64,000 nucleotides of DNA from Pestalotiopsis fici W106-1 (Eukaryota; Ascomycota; Sordariomycetes; Amphisphaeriales; Sporocadaceae). The notes beneath the pieces were generated by a model. It had not been told where the DNA came from. It ran no database searches and was given only the letters and a program-made list of their open reading frames with translations. The stretch covers positions 62,001 to 126,000 of the forward strand of contig NW_006917094.1 in assembly GCF_000516985.1 (NCBI RefSeq), written 5' to 3'. Positions 12,983-23,410 of this stretch are shown here, piece by piece. The translations under genes and the position numbers were made by a program. Position 1 is the first letter of the stretch. Each line of letters begins with the position of its first letter.

Positions 12983-15900
12983 ATGGAGGTCTCGAGCCCG
13001 CCCAAGCGAATGACTCGCGCCCGGGCAGCTGCGCACGCGGGCAGCACAGCAACCACCAAGACCACCAAAGCCGCCCCGACAAAGCCCACCACCACGCGTA
13101 CCGCCGCCTCAATGAAAAGGAAAGCGCGCGCAGATGAAGACGATGAAGACCATGAGGAATCCCAACAACAGGCCGAGGCTCCCGCTGCTGCCGAGGCCGG
13201 CCCCAAGCCCGTGAGAGCACGAGGCCGGCCCAGGAAGGTCGTCGAGCCAGAGCCAGAGAAGGAGCCTGAGTCCAAGCCTGCCACATCTACGCAAGCAACA
13301 GGAGGACACACTGCCGCACGCGCGACGCGCGGTCGCCCGAAAAAGACAATCGAGGAACCCTCCAAGCCAGAGCCCGTCAAGACAACACGAACGCGCACAA
13401 GAAAGGCTCAAACAGATGAAGACAAGACACCTGCCGCCTCCGCTCCCGTCAAGAAGACGACGACCCGAGGCCGTGCCGCTCCCGCTGCCACCAAGGCGGC
13501 CGGCACTATTTGCACTGAGCCAACCACCAACCCTACGCCTGGCTTGAAGTCCAACATATCCAGACCCGCGTCCAGGATCGCCACTTCTACTAAGAAATCG
13601 GTAACTTTCCAGGAACCAGAGAAGGAGAATATGGTTCCCCCTCTCGCTAACAAGGCAAAGTCAAAGACGGATACCGAACCAGCGACCGGCATGCGCGCCA
13701 AGCCAGTGCGCAAGGCTGCTGCTGCCACAAGGGCTACACGAACCAGCGCCAGAACTGCTACGTCTGCCGACAAGAAGGAGAAGTCGGCCCCTCTAAGCCC
13801 TAAGAAGGATGGTCAGAATCGCCCACTCTCCAGAGCTAGCAATTCTGATGATGAGCTTGCCGGCTATGATGAACCTGTCAAGCCCTTGATGAAGAGTCCG
13901 GTCAAACCCCCCGTTCACAGAAACGCGGATATGGCCATGACAGCGGCTCCTAGCACTGAGGAGGGCCGCGAGTGGTCAGACGATGATGACGAGCTAGCTG
14001 GCACATCTGTCTTTGCTAGTCCTGCCAAGAGACTCCCCTCGACGCCTTTCAAGGACACAATGAAGTCACCAGCCAAGAGATCGGAAGGTGTTCCGCAATT
14101 GTTATTCTCTGGTCAAGCAGTTGACACTGAAACTGCCCAATCTCCTTTTAAACCCTCTGCTCTACAATCGCCTGCCAAGCGACCCCAGGTCCCCATTCCT
14201 GGCCTCCAGGCACCCTCTGCTGAGTCATCAAGCCAACCCAAGTCACCCTTCAAAGCATCGCTGCTGGGATCGCCAGCCAAGAGGCCAATGTCTCCGATCA
14301 AGTTCGCGGAACCAGTTTCTCGTACTGTAAATATCGACGCGCTCTCCTCACCTGCGCCGAAACCATTAATGGTGGATGGGCCAGCTGCTACATTGCCCAT
14401 GGATGAGGATCAAATTGAAGAGGCAAATGCTTCTTCCGAGCTGCCAAGTGCTGATGGTGACATTGACATGTCAGAGGACGATGAGGAAATCAATCTTGAA
14501 TCACCCGTTCAGCTTGAGTTCCCAGGCCGCCTCTCTGCTGTACTTCCTCGACATGCAGACCCCGCTTTGCAAGACAAGTCTTCACCACTCAAGGCCCTCT
14601 CCGCTGCTCAACTGGAGCCTTTCCCCATTGCTCCCGAGGAGAGTTCGGTTGCTGCAGGGCAAGCTGCACATGTGGCTGCAGAGGAAGTAGCCATGGAGGA
14701 TGCAGAGGAAGACAATATGGAGGTCGACAACGCTGTCAACGAGGATGCGCTTGTTGAAACACCTGCACAGGATGATGTTGATTCCCCGAATGACACTTCT
14801 GACACGGAAACGAATATTCTGCCAGAATCCGAAGATGGCAACCTCGACGACGAGCCTGTCACTGGTGACCAAACCGCAACTGAATCTCAGGATGACAACG
14901 ATGCACGATTTTCTGCAGTCCCCGCCACGCCTACTCCTGGGTCCTCCAAGGCATCCAGAAGCGGTCTACCTTCAAGCGCTATCAAGAATGCCGGTCGTGC
15001 AATTCGGTCTGTGACTAGGAGTTCAAAATTGAGTTTTACGCCATTGGCCAAGCAATTGGGTGAATGGCGATCGGGAAGTCCATTGAAGACGAGCACCCTT
15101 GCAGCATCTCCATCGGACAGTGAAGGCTATTCCCTGGTCGAGGACCAGGCTAGCACCCCTGGTCAATCTCCTGCAAAGGGAACCTTCTTTGAGGATGAGA
15201 TGCGGGTTCGTGCAGAAATGGAAGCAGGAATGGGAAGCGAGGCCGAGGCTGAAATGATGGCCGCTATTGAGGCAGACCTTGCTGCCAGCTTTGAGGAGCC
15301 CGAGGAACCCGACTTTGACGAAATCCCTGTCACAAGTGAGGACGTACAGTTAGCTGCCGAGGCGAATGAAATGTCGCTGCTTGAGCCCGAGGAGGTTGAG
15401 CAGGTCATTGAAGCCCAGGCTCATGACGACACAATCTCAGAAGCCAGCCAAGAATATGGCGATGAGAACGCGCTTCCCATTGACCCGGCTTTGTTGGGTT
15501 CCAACGGCAGACAAGCTCCTGTCACACCCGTTCGACCTTCGGCCATGCGCACCTTCAACACAACCACCAAGGTTCCCTTGAAACCAGCTGATGACTCGAC
15601 ACCAAAGAGCATGAAGAGGCGCAGCGCAAGTGCTTCTCGAGTTCCGGCAAAGCGGCCTACAGGTCCCACCAGAAATGCGACCGTCATCTCGTACTCGCCG
15701 ACCAAGGAATCAGCCGAGGAGGATCTCCTGGACGAGGAGCACGATGAGCAACCCCCGGTCACACCATCAAAGTCCGATATTTGGTCCAGCATTGGCACAC
15801 CAGCTCGCACACCTAGGCATGATTTGAACCCAACTCTACTTCGCGGTGCCGTCGTCTTTGTCGACGTTCACACTAGCGAGGGTGCGGATGCCAGCACTGT

Positions 15901-16754
15901 CTTTATCGACTTGCTCACGCAAATGGGCGCTCGCTGCGTCAAGAGCTGGCCTTGGAACCCGGCCAACCCCTCAGAGGCCGAATCCTCAACATCGAAGATT
16001 GGCATTACACACGTTGTCTACAAAGATGGCGGCAAACGAACCATGGAAAAGGTTAGGGAGAGCGGCGGTGTCGTTCAATGTGTTGGGGTCTCTTGGGTCT
16101 TGGAGTAAGTCAATTTACAAGAACCGTGCATGCACAATAAATGATGAATGCTAACATGATGGCAGCTGTGAACGCGAGAATGAGTGGCTCGATGAAGCCC
16201 CTTACTATATCGACACCGCTCTGGTGCCCCGTGGCGGCGCACGTCGCCGTAAGAGCATGGAGCCCAAGGCCATTGCCAACCTCAATGGTACACTAGTCAC
16301 GCCAGTGAAGCAGGCACCAGCACCCCGCGAGTGCCAGACGGTCCCCAACAACCGCATGGGCAGACGAGACAGCACAGTCTGGATGCACTCGCCCTCCAAT
16401 CCCAATGACGAGGATGAGGAAATGGAAGACGTTGGACACGATGACTGGGACGGTAGCATGCTTACTCCAGTGCCTAAGACGCCTGCTCCAGAGGCACTTC
16501 ATCGTTATGTCTCGGAATTGGATGTTACACCCGAGACCCCGGGTGCCGATTGGTCGGGAGCCGACTCACCCGAGAAAAATGAAATGCTTATGCGAACAGC
16601 ACCGCCCAAGCAGACCACATTTGCTGATCTGGGCCAAGGTATCTTGGGCCAAAACAAGGACCAGAGCGTTTTGATGCGACTCATGGCTGCTCGTCGCAAG
16701 AGCATGCAGTTTGCTCCCAAGATTGCATCTCCTTTAAGCAAAGCTTGGAACTAG
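12983..16754 (+). CDS. AT-hook and BRCT-domain nuclear protein
   Basis: Two exons (12983-16104 and 16166-16754; 61-bp intron starting GTAAGT) encode 1236 aa. The ATG at 12983 is preceded by CACC and starts MEVSSPPKRMTRARAAA. The first 250 residues are Lys/Arg/Ala/Thr-rich with AT-hook-like cores (ARGRPRK, TRGRPKK, TTRGRAAP), implying minor-groove DNA binding. Residues about 300-480 carry repeated proline-directed sites, including four SPAKR motifs, likely CDK targets. A long acidic low-complexity region follows. One BRCT domain lies at about 954-1055 (RGAVVFVDVH to GVSWVLDCERENEWL), split by the intron. BRCT domains bind phosphopeptides or partner proteins in DNA repair and checkpoint signalling. 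A link to microcephalin-like proteins is possible but not shown. The gene converges with the lysophospholipase gene. Confidence 0.9.
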
Positions 16755-17314
16755 AATCACGTCGCTCAAGAGCGAGCAGCATCCATCGGCAACTGGACTC
16801 CACCAAGAAGCCTCGAGGCTGTTGGAGTAACTGATATCTGTCTCGGAGGCTCAGGACACAGGTTGGAAGGGACAGGACTAAGACATTGTCACTCTTTAAG
16901 ACAGGCATTGCAAGGCGATTGGCGTTCATGATATGGGTATTGGGTCCCCAAGGGTATTGTGGTTTTAATGCTTTTTCTTTGCACTGTAGGGATATTCAAA
17001 ACACGAAGCTAGCAGATGCTTCTACTGTAAATGAGTCTAACAAAGCTCGTGCCACTATAGAATTTTCCAAATCATGTGGACATGCGTGTTCAGGTATTGG
17101 ACAAAAGTTCGAGTCCACGAGCGTTCATCATGCATCCATGGTGGCACTCACAAGGGCAGAAATCATCTTGGCATGGTGAATAAATGCAAGGAACCAACGT
17201 CTTTTGAAAACCTATACTACTAATGCAATGCCCCATGCAATTACGCCATTTTCTTGTGGATATCATGATTCGTCAAAGAAAGTCAAAACAGTCAAACAAT
17301 CCGCCCCTCTACTA
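16755..17314. other. Convergent 3' spacer
   Basis: About 560 bp between the stop codons of the BRCT gene and the minus-strand lysophospholipase. It probably contains both 3' UTRs and poly(A) signals. No gene is seen. Confidence 0.7.
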
Positions 17315-19282
17315 TTAGAATGCCAGTAGCAATAAGGTAATGCCCATTATGCACGACATCAGGCCGGCAGGTCCCTGTTTCACAAAGGACACTGCAGCAC
17401 TCTCGGCAGAAAGTGTGAGAAAAGGCTCCGGCTCAAAGGAGCCGACGGCAGTGCTATTAACGGTGCCATCCCAGCAGTACTCGGTGAAGCAGTCTTGGCA
17501 CACAGACGGCACATCTGCCCCAGCCTTGGCCCAGGTTCGCGACATGATGGCGCATCCAATGCAGGTTCTCCAGTTGCCGCTATCGCCAAGCGTGCCATTA
17601 CCCATGGTGCCGACATTGTATCCATTTTGAATTATGTTGTTGCGCTCATCATCGGCATAGCTCGGGTCGTATGTGGAGACATTGCTCCAGGCTGTATAGG
17701 GTGTATTGGCAATGTAGACAACCAGAGGCGGGGCATTGTCGGGCGAGGTAAAGTTGTTGACATCGCAACCAAAGAATGTGGGTTTCCTGTTGAGACCAAG
17801 GTTGATAAACGTCTCAGCATCGGGTACGGCTGGGAATTCTGTGCCGTTGGCAATGCTGCCCTTGCTCCGATCATACGAGGCCCGAAGCGCCGTTCCGTTT
17901 GGCCAATTATACGTCGTGTCTGCTGAAGAGTCTACGGCAAAGATTACATCCACTGCTCGTTCGGGCTGGATCAGAGGATGGAGAGGAATGTTTTGCAAAT
18001 CCTCTCCTCCATCAACAAGAGTCAAGGATTCCTGATCGACGTTGTAGTTGTTGCCTGTCGCGTCGTAGCCATAAAAGGGATTCGGTGCCCAATCGGCGAT
18101 ATCATCGTCCTCCTCTCCAAGCCAGTCCAGAATATCCTGGATAGTGCTGACCAGAAAGTCGGGAATGCCGGACGAAGTCAAGTTTTGCAAAATGAACTGG
18201 TTAAAAAGCGAGCTGCTTGTGCCCATGACGTAGCCATATTGATCGAAGCCCTCCACGCAGTGTCCATCGTCTGGTACACTGCCGTTGGTGAAGTTGGACC
18301 CAACATACTTGATGGGCGCAAATGCAAAAACGGTGGGATCAAATGTCCCAATTTCCCAGGGGTTCATCTCATACACCGTAGCGTTGAGAGTAATGACCTT
18401 GACACCAGGCACACGTCCATCTGCGACAAGTATGGGCATGGGTTGGTTGGCATCCTTGAAGTCCTGCGAGTCGGCAATCGACGAAAAAGTATAGGCTGGC
18501 CCGCCGTCGGTTGCATTAATCAGCTGATAAGAGAGAGCTCGACCCCAGTAATCGGTAATGGAGGCATCGTAACCAATGTCACGCTTGGCATCAACCTGAT
18601 TGGCGATGTCGTCCCAGTACGAGGCAGTGTTGAGAATGGAAATTCCAGATTCCTCGGGACCTTGAAAGATGGATCTGTCAAAGGCCCAGACAGACGAGCC
18701 TGGACTGCCGTCTCGGAGCTCTACCACGGTGGAAAAGTTGTTTGCATAGATGGATCCAACAAGCCATCCACCGCCAGAGAGACCGGCAAGATATGTACTC
18801 GCCTGTAAGAGTCCACCGATACCACTGGCTTCCGATGATCCATTGACGCGACTGTCGGCAGCAGCGATGAAACCAGCACCGTTCATCAAGGCACGGTACC
18901 CACCTCCGGATACGGCAATGGCGACATTGGGAATGGCTGTCAAATTGTCCTTGTTGGAGGAAATGTACGACTCTGCATCAAAGTCGGTAATGTTGGAAGC
19001 ACTCAGAAATGCACTCAGGGGATCCAAGACATTCTGTCGCCTCTTGTCCAGCCAATCCGATTCTGAAGTTGAGAGGTTGTGCGCGCTGCGAATGGTTGGT
19101 CGCGCCGACGGGCAGTCGACGTTTGCCGGTGCGTAGCCTCCAGACGGCGAGTCTGGCGAGGCACGATGAACAAGCTGCCGGCGGCGGTTGGCTAGCGCGA
19201 GGTCCAGTGCCGAGTGGCTGTCAGGCACGGCCAGCACGAGGCCAATCAGCGAAAGCAACGATGACGGCAACGAGAGCTGCAT
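17315..19282 (-). CDS. Lysophospholipase/phospholipase B, secreted and GPI-anchored
   Basis: A single exon of 655 aa. The start chosen is the Met at 19282 (MQLSLPSSLL), which opens a typical signal peptide ending near ALAVP/DSHS. A longer frame starting 35 codons upstream lies in the leader and would mask the signal. The fungal PLB catalytic domain (PF01735) is complete: oxyanion motif SGGGYRA near 125-131, nucleophile Ser169 in GLSGGGW, and the catalytic Asp region LVDGGEDLQNIPLHP. Many N-glycosylation sequons and paired Cys residues are present. The C-terminus is hydrophobic (GLMSCIMGITLLLLAF) after a small-residue stretch, indicating GPI anchoring. The enzyme releases fatty acids from phospholipids and lysophospholipids at the cell surface and in fungi serves nutrition, membrane remodelling and sometimes virulence. 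Confidence 0.95.
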   Translation of the reverse strand: MQLSLPSSLLSLIGLVLAVPDSHSALDLALANRRRQLVHRASPDSPSGGYAPANVDCPSARPTIRSAHNLSTSESDWLDKRRQNVLDPLSAFLSASNITDFDAESYISSNKDNLTAIPNVAIAVSGGGYRALMNGAGFIAAADSRVNGSSEASGIGGLLQASTYLAGLSGGGWLVGSIYANNFSTVVELRDGSPGSSVWAFDRSIFQGPEESGISILNTASYWDDIANQVDAKRDIGYDASITDYWGRALSYQLINATDGGPAYTFSSIADSQDFKDANQPMPILVADGRVPGVKVITLNATVYEMNPWEIGTFDPTVFAFAPIKYVGSNFTNGSVPDDGHCVEGFDQYGYVMGTSSSLFNQFILQNLTSSGIPDFLVSTIQDILDWLGEEDDDIADWAPNPFYGYDATGNNYNVDQESLTLVDGGEDLQNIPLHPLIQPERAVDVIFAVDSSADTTYNWPNGTALRASYDRSKGSIANGTEFPAVPDAETFINLGLNRKPTFFGCDVNNFTSPDNAPPLVVYIANTPYTAWSNVSTYDPSYADDERNNIIQNGYNVGTMGNGTLGDSGNWRTCIGCAIMSRTWAKAGADVPSVCQDCFTEYCWDGTVNSTAVGSFEPEPFLTLSAESAAVSFVKQGPAGLMSCIMGITLLLLAF

Positions 19283-21415
19283 GGCTGGCAGCAGCAAAAA
19301 TGCCGAATGATTCAACTGAATTTGTCCTTGACCAGGCCAGACAGACAGATATATAGAAAAGAAAAGAAGAATAAAAAAAAAAGGCACTTTTTTTCACCCA
19401 AGAAAGGTGGTTGCTCGGTTCTAGTACGAAACCCCCGAAAAGAAGGAATTGGGGTGCCCTACCTTAGGTAGGTAGCAGGTAGCCTTTAATTTTGCAGCCT
19501 GGCACAAGAGAAGAAGTTTGTTTTTAGTGTTGCGTCAGACACGAAACGAAACCAAAAGGATCAAGCAAAACACAAAGCTCGAGCAAATTGCTCTGGTGTA
19601 GGCAGGCATGTTTTATCACTTCTCTGTCTATTCCTCCGAGTGAGGCTCGGGTCTTTCGGCCTCGTACTCTTGGTTTTGTGGGTGGTGTCCACGCAATCCG
19701 AGCTGATAGTCTCTTCTGCCCAGGTCAGCTAAACAGTCACTACTTAAATTAGTGGCGGGACATCTGAGCGGTCGATGCAGAATAAAGGAAGAGAGAGAAA
19801 ACAAGACATAATGCGCGAGCAGTCCCCTGCTTTCGGGCAGCAGAAACGGGAATGGATGTGCAGCCTATGTGCGACAGCCAAGCCCGTCATGCTTATATGA
19901 ATCTCCAAACACGGAAAAAAAATCCCAAGAGGAAGGCATTGTGATCAGCTGATTGCTCCTTGGCTTATTATATTCATTCATTCGCTCGGCAAGACACATC
20001 CGTCGAGGGACAAGTCGGGTTCCATTGTTTTGTCAGTTGACGACTACCGCGCCGTTGCATAGCGGCTGGCTGCGTCTACTGGCTTCACTGGTGCTGTGCA
20101 CACATGCGCCCGTCCAGTTGTCCCCAGCACAGTTCCGGCTGGGCGGCGGCACAATGATGCCATAGCATCTCCCAAAACAGTCTTGGGGCGCTGGGGCTGG
20201 TTTGGTTGGGTGGGTTTAAGCTTGTTAGCCCCGGGGCCATCCAGGGATTGGAACGCTGTCAATCGCCCCGGCAATCTGCCAATTCCCGTCTCCGAGGTGC
20301 ACATGGATTAGGCCCTTGCAGTAGGCCGCTGTAGAAGCTCGTCAGATCTCGCGAAGCTGCGTCATGTTTCTAACCTTGTCCCGCCTGCAAAACTCTTCAG
20401 GCAAGAAGCAATCTAGGCTCTGCTTGTACTGACTCCGCTTAATAAGAGATTTATATAACTCGTACACAATAGCGAGAGTAGTTCTTCTTTCCAACCCATT
20501 CTTAGCCGCCAGCAATTGGGAGACAAAGGGCTCCCCCTTCCTGCTTACATTTATGATAACGCGCATAAGCATCACTGTGGAGGCAGTGTTGCGCGACGCT
20601 GGTGCTGATACTCTTCAGGCTGTGCGGGACCTACTAGATCCCCCAGGATCGGGGTCATCCAAGGCGAACCCAGAAACTCCTCTTATCATCATCGTATAGA
20701 CTCTCGGTTGTTTTGACAGACACCGTACTCGTCTGATCTCATGACAGACTTCGGCATGCGTATAGCCCAAGCCGCATTTTGGCTGTGCCTCAACACTTTC
20801 GACGACGGCAGGCATCCATTTGCTCCTAGTATGACGTCGTGCATAGCACAGGGAGGGAAAAACTGACCCCATTCAACTTGGCCACAGCCAAAGATCCTTG
20901 GGTCAGGTATCACATGATAGCCCCCTTTCAATTATCCAGTCAATCCAATGGGTTTTTGTGCCCATCAGTTCACGATGACTCGACCGCATTTCGCATCGAC
21001 TTCCAACACAGTCTATGCTAACTCATACGCATGTTTGATCGTTTTATATCATTGATCTATATAAATTAATAAGGGAAAAGTCATGCTCAACCCTTACTCA
21101 TGGGTATCATCAAACGAAATGGGGAAGACAAAAACATTACCATCTAGTTTAATGAGGTGAAATGAGTCCAGTGTGCTGTTTACACAGCTGACAACGTCAA
21201 ATGTTCCCTTTCTCATCATATCCTGTCCGCCATGCCCGGCTTTTCCTGATACGCAGAGAGAACTTGTCCTGGTCCGAATGTCATTGAAGGTGCGAAGAAT
21301 AAGAAATTTATGAGCCAATAGCCGGAGGCTGCTCTCGTCGTCGTAAATATCATAAAAAATCCCGCCGTAATAAAGTGTACGGGAAGAAACGTATAATGTC
21401 CAGATGGGTCGAGCC
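19283..21415. other. Spacer between lysophospholipase and caspase-like gene
   Basis: About 2.1 kb. The left part is the PLB promoter and leader, with an A-rich tract just upstream of the start and TAGGTAGGTAGCA-type runs near 19466. The right part (21094-21415) is probably the 3' UTR of the caspase-like gene, although one minus-strand frame stays open for about 100 codons there. A plus-strand open stretch at 20433-20699 is described separately. Confidence 0.55.
20433..20699 (+). pseudogene. Possible decayed ankyrin-like fragment
   Basis: A plus-strand frame stays open for 88 codons. Its second half (ISITVEAVLRDAG, then AVRDLLDPPG) resembles the ITEEVVKAAA...LLLD pattern of fungal ankyrin-type repeat arrays. 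There is no good start codon and no neighbouring repeats. A minus-strand frame of 77 codons (20575-20342) overlaps it. It may be a relic or may be chance. I do not recognise a function. Confidence 0.15.
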
Positions 21416-23410
21416 TCATCTGTACGTACTGTGAGGGCCCGAAACTACAACGTGCTTGACGCCATCGGGCATCATACGGAGCCATTCGCCCCAGCACTCT
21501 GTATCAATGTTCTCCTCTGACAGTCTGATGGATAGATTCAAATGATAGCCACCATGTGCATCTGGGTTGAAATTTGGCGTCCGTGGTTGCCTACCCTGCA
21601 ATGGCGATAACGTAATGGACGGCAATCTCGAGTCGCCAGATACATGCAGGTGCAGCGGTATCGATGTTTTCAATGCATGGCCAGGAGATTGCCTTTCTTG
21701 TGCAGTCTTCGTGTACATTGCCAGAAGCCGTACATGCAACTCTGCCACGGACAGAGCGCTGAGCACATGCTGGCTTAGGCGGGCACGCAACTGCTGAATG
21801 AATGCCTGCGTAAAGGTATTTCTGCCCAGCAAGCCATAATCTTCCTCTAATGCAGATGCGGCGAGAACTTCGAGAGCTCCCTTTCGGCGTGTCATCTTTG
21901 AAGATACATGGTATACAGCATCAAATACAATAAGCGTGTCTGACCTCGCTCCTTCCAGCAGCTCTTGGATGCCACTCCATCGAATAATGGATGAGCCCTC
22001 GCGATCGAGAGGACTAGAATGTCTGAGTCAGTGAGTTCCAGTGACAATAGGCTTTTCAAACAGCCGACGTACCTTGCCAATACCATCTCGCCATCTTCAA
22101 CAGAAGTCCAGCCGTTGTAGTAGACAATCTTTAATGTGTCCCTCGTGTCTCGGTCCTCTGCAAAGTCATTTATCTCCCTGGAAAGCCATCTTTGCGAGTT
22201 TTTGCATAAACCCGACGATGAGAATGGAATCTGGATAATTCTGGTGGCAAAGGAATATTCATGAAAAACTTTCTGCAAGTCTTCCACGGCACCCAACACA
22301 TCACGACTCTCGTCATCCTCTTGCCAGCAAATGAGCAGTGCCTCCACTGCATTGTAGCGTCCGGTGTAAGGGCCAGACAAGTGTCGGGAAGCGGCAGTGT
22401 CGAGCTCTGATTTGATGAAATCAATATTGGGCAGAGTTGTAATGGCAGGTGGTGCTGCAGCCATGGGAGGCATGGGAACTGATGCATCCAAGCGCGGTCC
22501 CGATGGCAGAGGGGTTCGGATGCGCGACTCGCTCAGTGGTGGCCGTCCCGGCAAAGTCTGTGACATTGGTGGAGTGGGCGTTGAATCAATGTCCATGTCT
22601 TGAGGGTCATGGGCATAGCTCTGCCGTACAAGACCAGATGCAGGACTAAGAGGGCGGCCTACCAAGGGCGCGAGTTCCTGCAGTGGACTATGTGCCGCCT
22701 GATACTTTCTCATGGCATCCTCCCAGGTCATATTGTGATGATTCGGATGACATGCCACGCGTCTCCTGCGGCAATCTGTGCAGGCGCCTAATTTTCGAAT
22801 GAGCTAAGGTCATGGTCAGCCTAGAGTGGTTTGGGCAAAAGTAAAGGGAATGAACTTTACAGCCGCCTTTTCTCTCTGTGCAGCAGAAAGAGGACCTGTC
22901 CGCCTCCGGCTGGTGCGGCGATTACCCGAAATCTCGGCGCCATCCTTGACCGAGAAGATAGACTGAGAAGACTCTACACTGTAGGCTGTCGAGCTGCTGT
23001 CACTGGTGGCATTGGACGTGACAGTCACATCGCTGGCGACGGTGGATATTGAAGACCCAGTGTCTTTCCTAAAGGATTGTCAACATCTGAGCGAAGTTGG
23101 CACGGAAGGGATTTATAAATGCAGACCAAAGTCCAGAAGAAATGTAGAAGGAGCAAGGAACAAATTGGCAGCCAAGCGTATATAATGACATGACAAATAA
23201 TCATAATAGAGCGCATGCAATGCGTACGTACCTGACTGGCAGCGGTGACTTCACGCGAGCTGGAGAATGAATTCCAGACGTCTGAGCAAAGCCAATTTGA
23301 TCATGCTGAGCTTGTTGATCCAATTGTCGAACGGGTTGTTGCTGCTGTTGCGACTGGGTGCGAGGATCATCCGACTTCAAGAGCTCTGCTAGGCTAGGTG
23401 CCGGGTGCAT
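21416..23410 (-). CDS. Caspase-fold protein with N-terminal Cys motif, apparently catalytically dead
   Basis: Four exons (23410-23232, 23068-22861, 22803-22073 and 22022-21416; introns 163, 57 and 50 bp) join in frame to about 574 aa. The N-terminus is Gln/Ser-rich and disordered, with a basic RRTSRRR stretch. Next comes LGACTDCRRRRVACHPNHHN, a C-x2-C-x6-C motif that recalls, but does not complete, a Zn2Cys6 domain. The second half matches fungal caspase-like (C14-type) domains by layout: VEALLICWQ, then the YY-x-G strand, then a WSGIQELLEGARSD helix, then the LIVFDA strand. Active relatives have a His-Gly after YYxG and Cys-Cys after the second strand. Here these read NGWT and DAVYH, so both catalytic residues seem lost. 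The C-terminus ends at HSTYR, shorter than I expect for relatives. A donor-like GTACGT near 21425 leaves a further exon possible. Role unknown. Confidence 0.8.

Noticed and set aside
17978..18808. Plus-strand frame of 276 codons
   Set aside because: It is antisense to the well-supported lysophospholipase gene; the sense frame has catalytic motifs.
21094..21415. Open minus-strand stretch of about 100 codons downstream of the caspase-like gene
   Set aside because: It could be a further exon, but it lacks any match to the expected C-terminus of relatives, so it is treated as 3' UTR.
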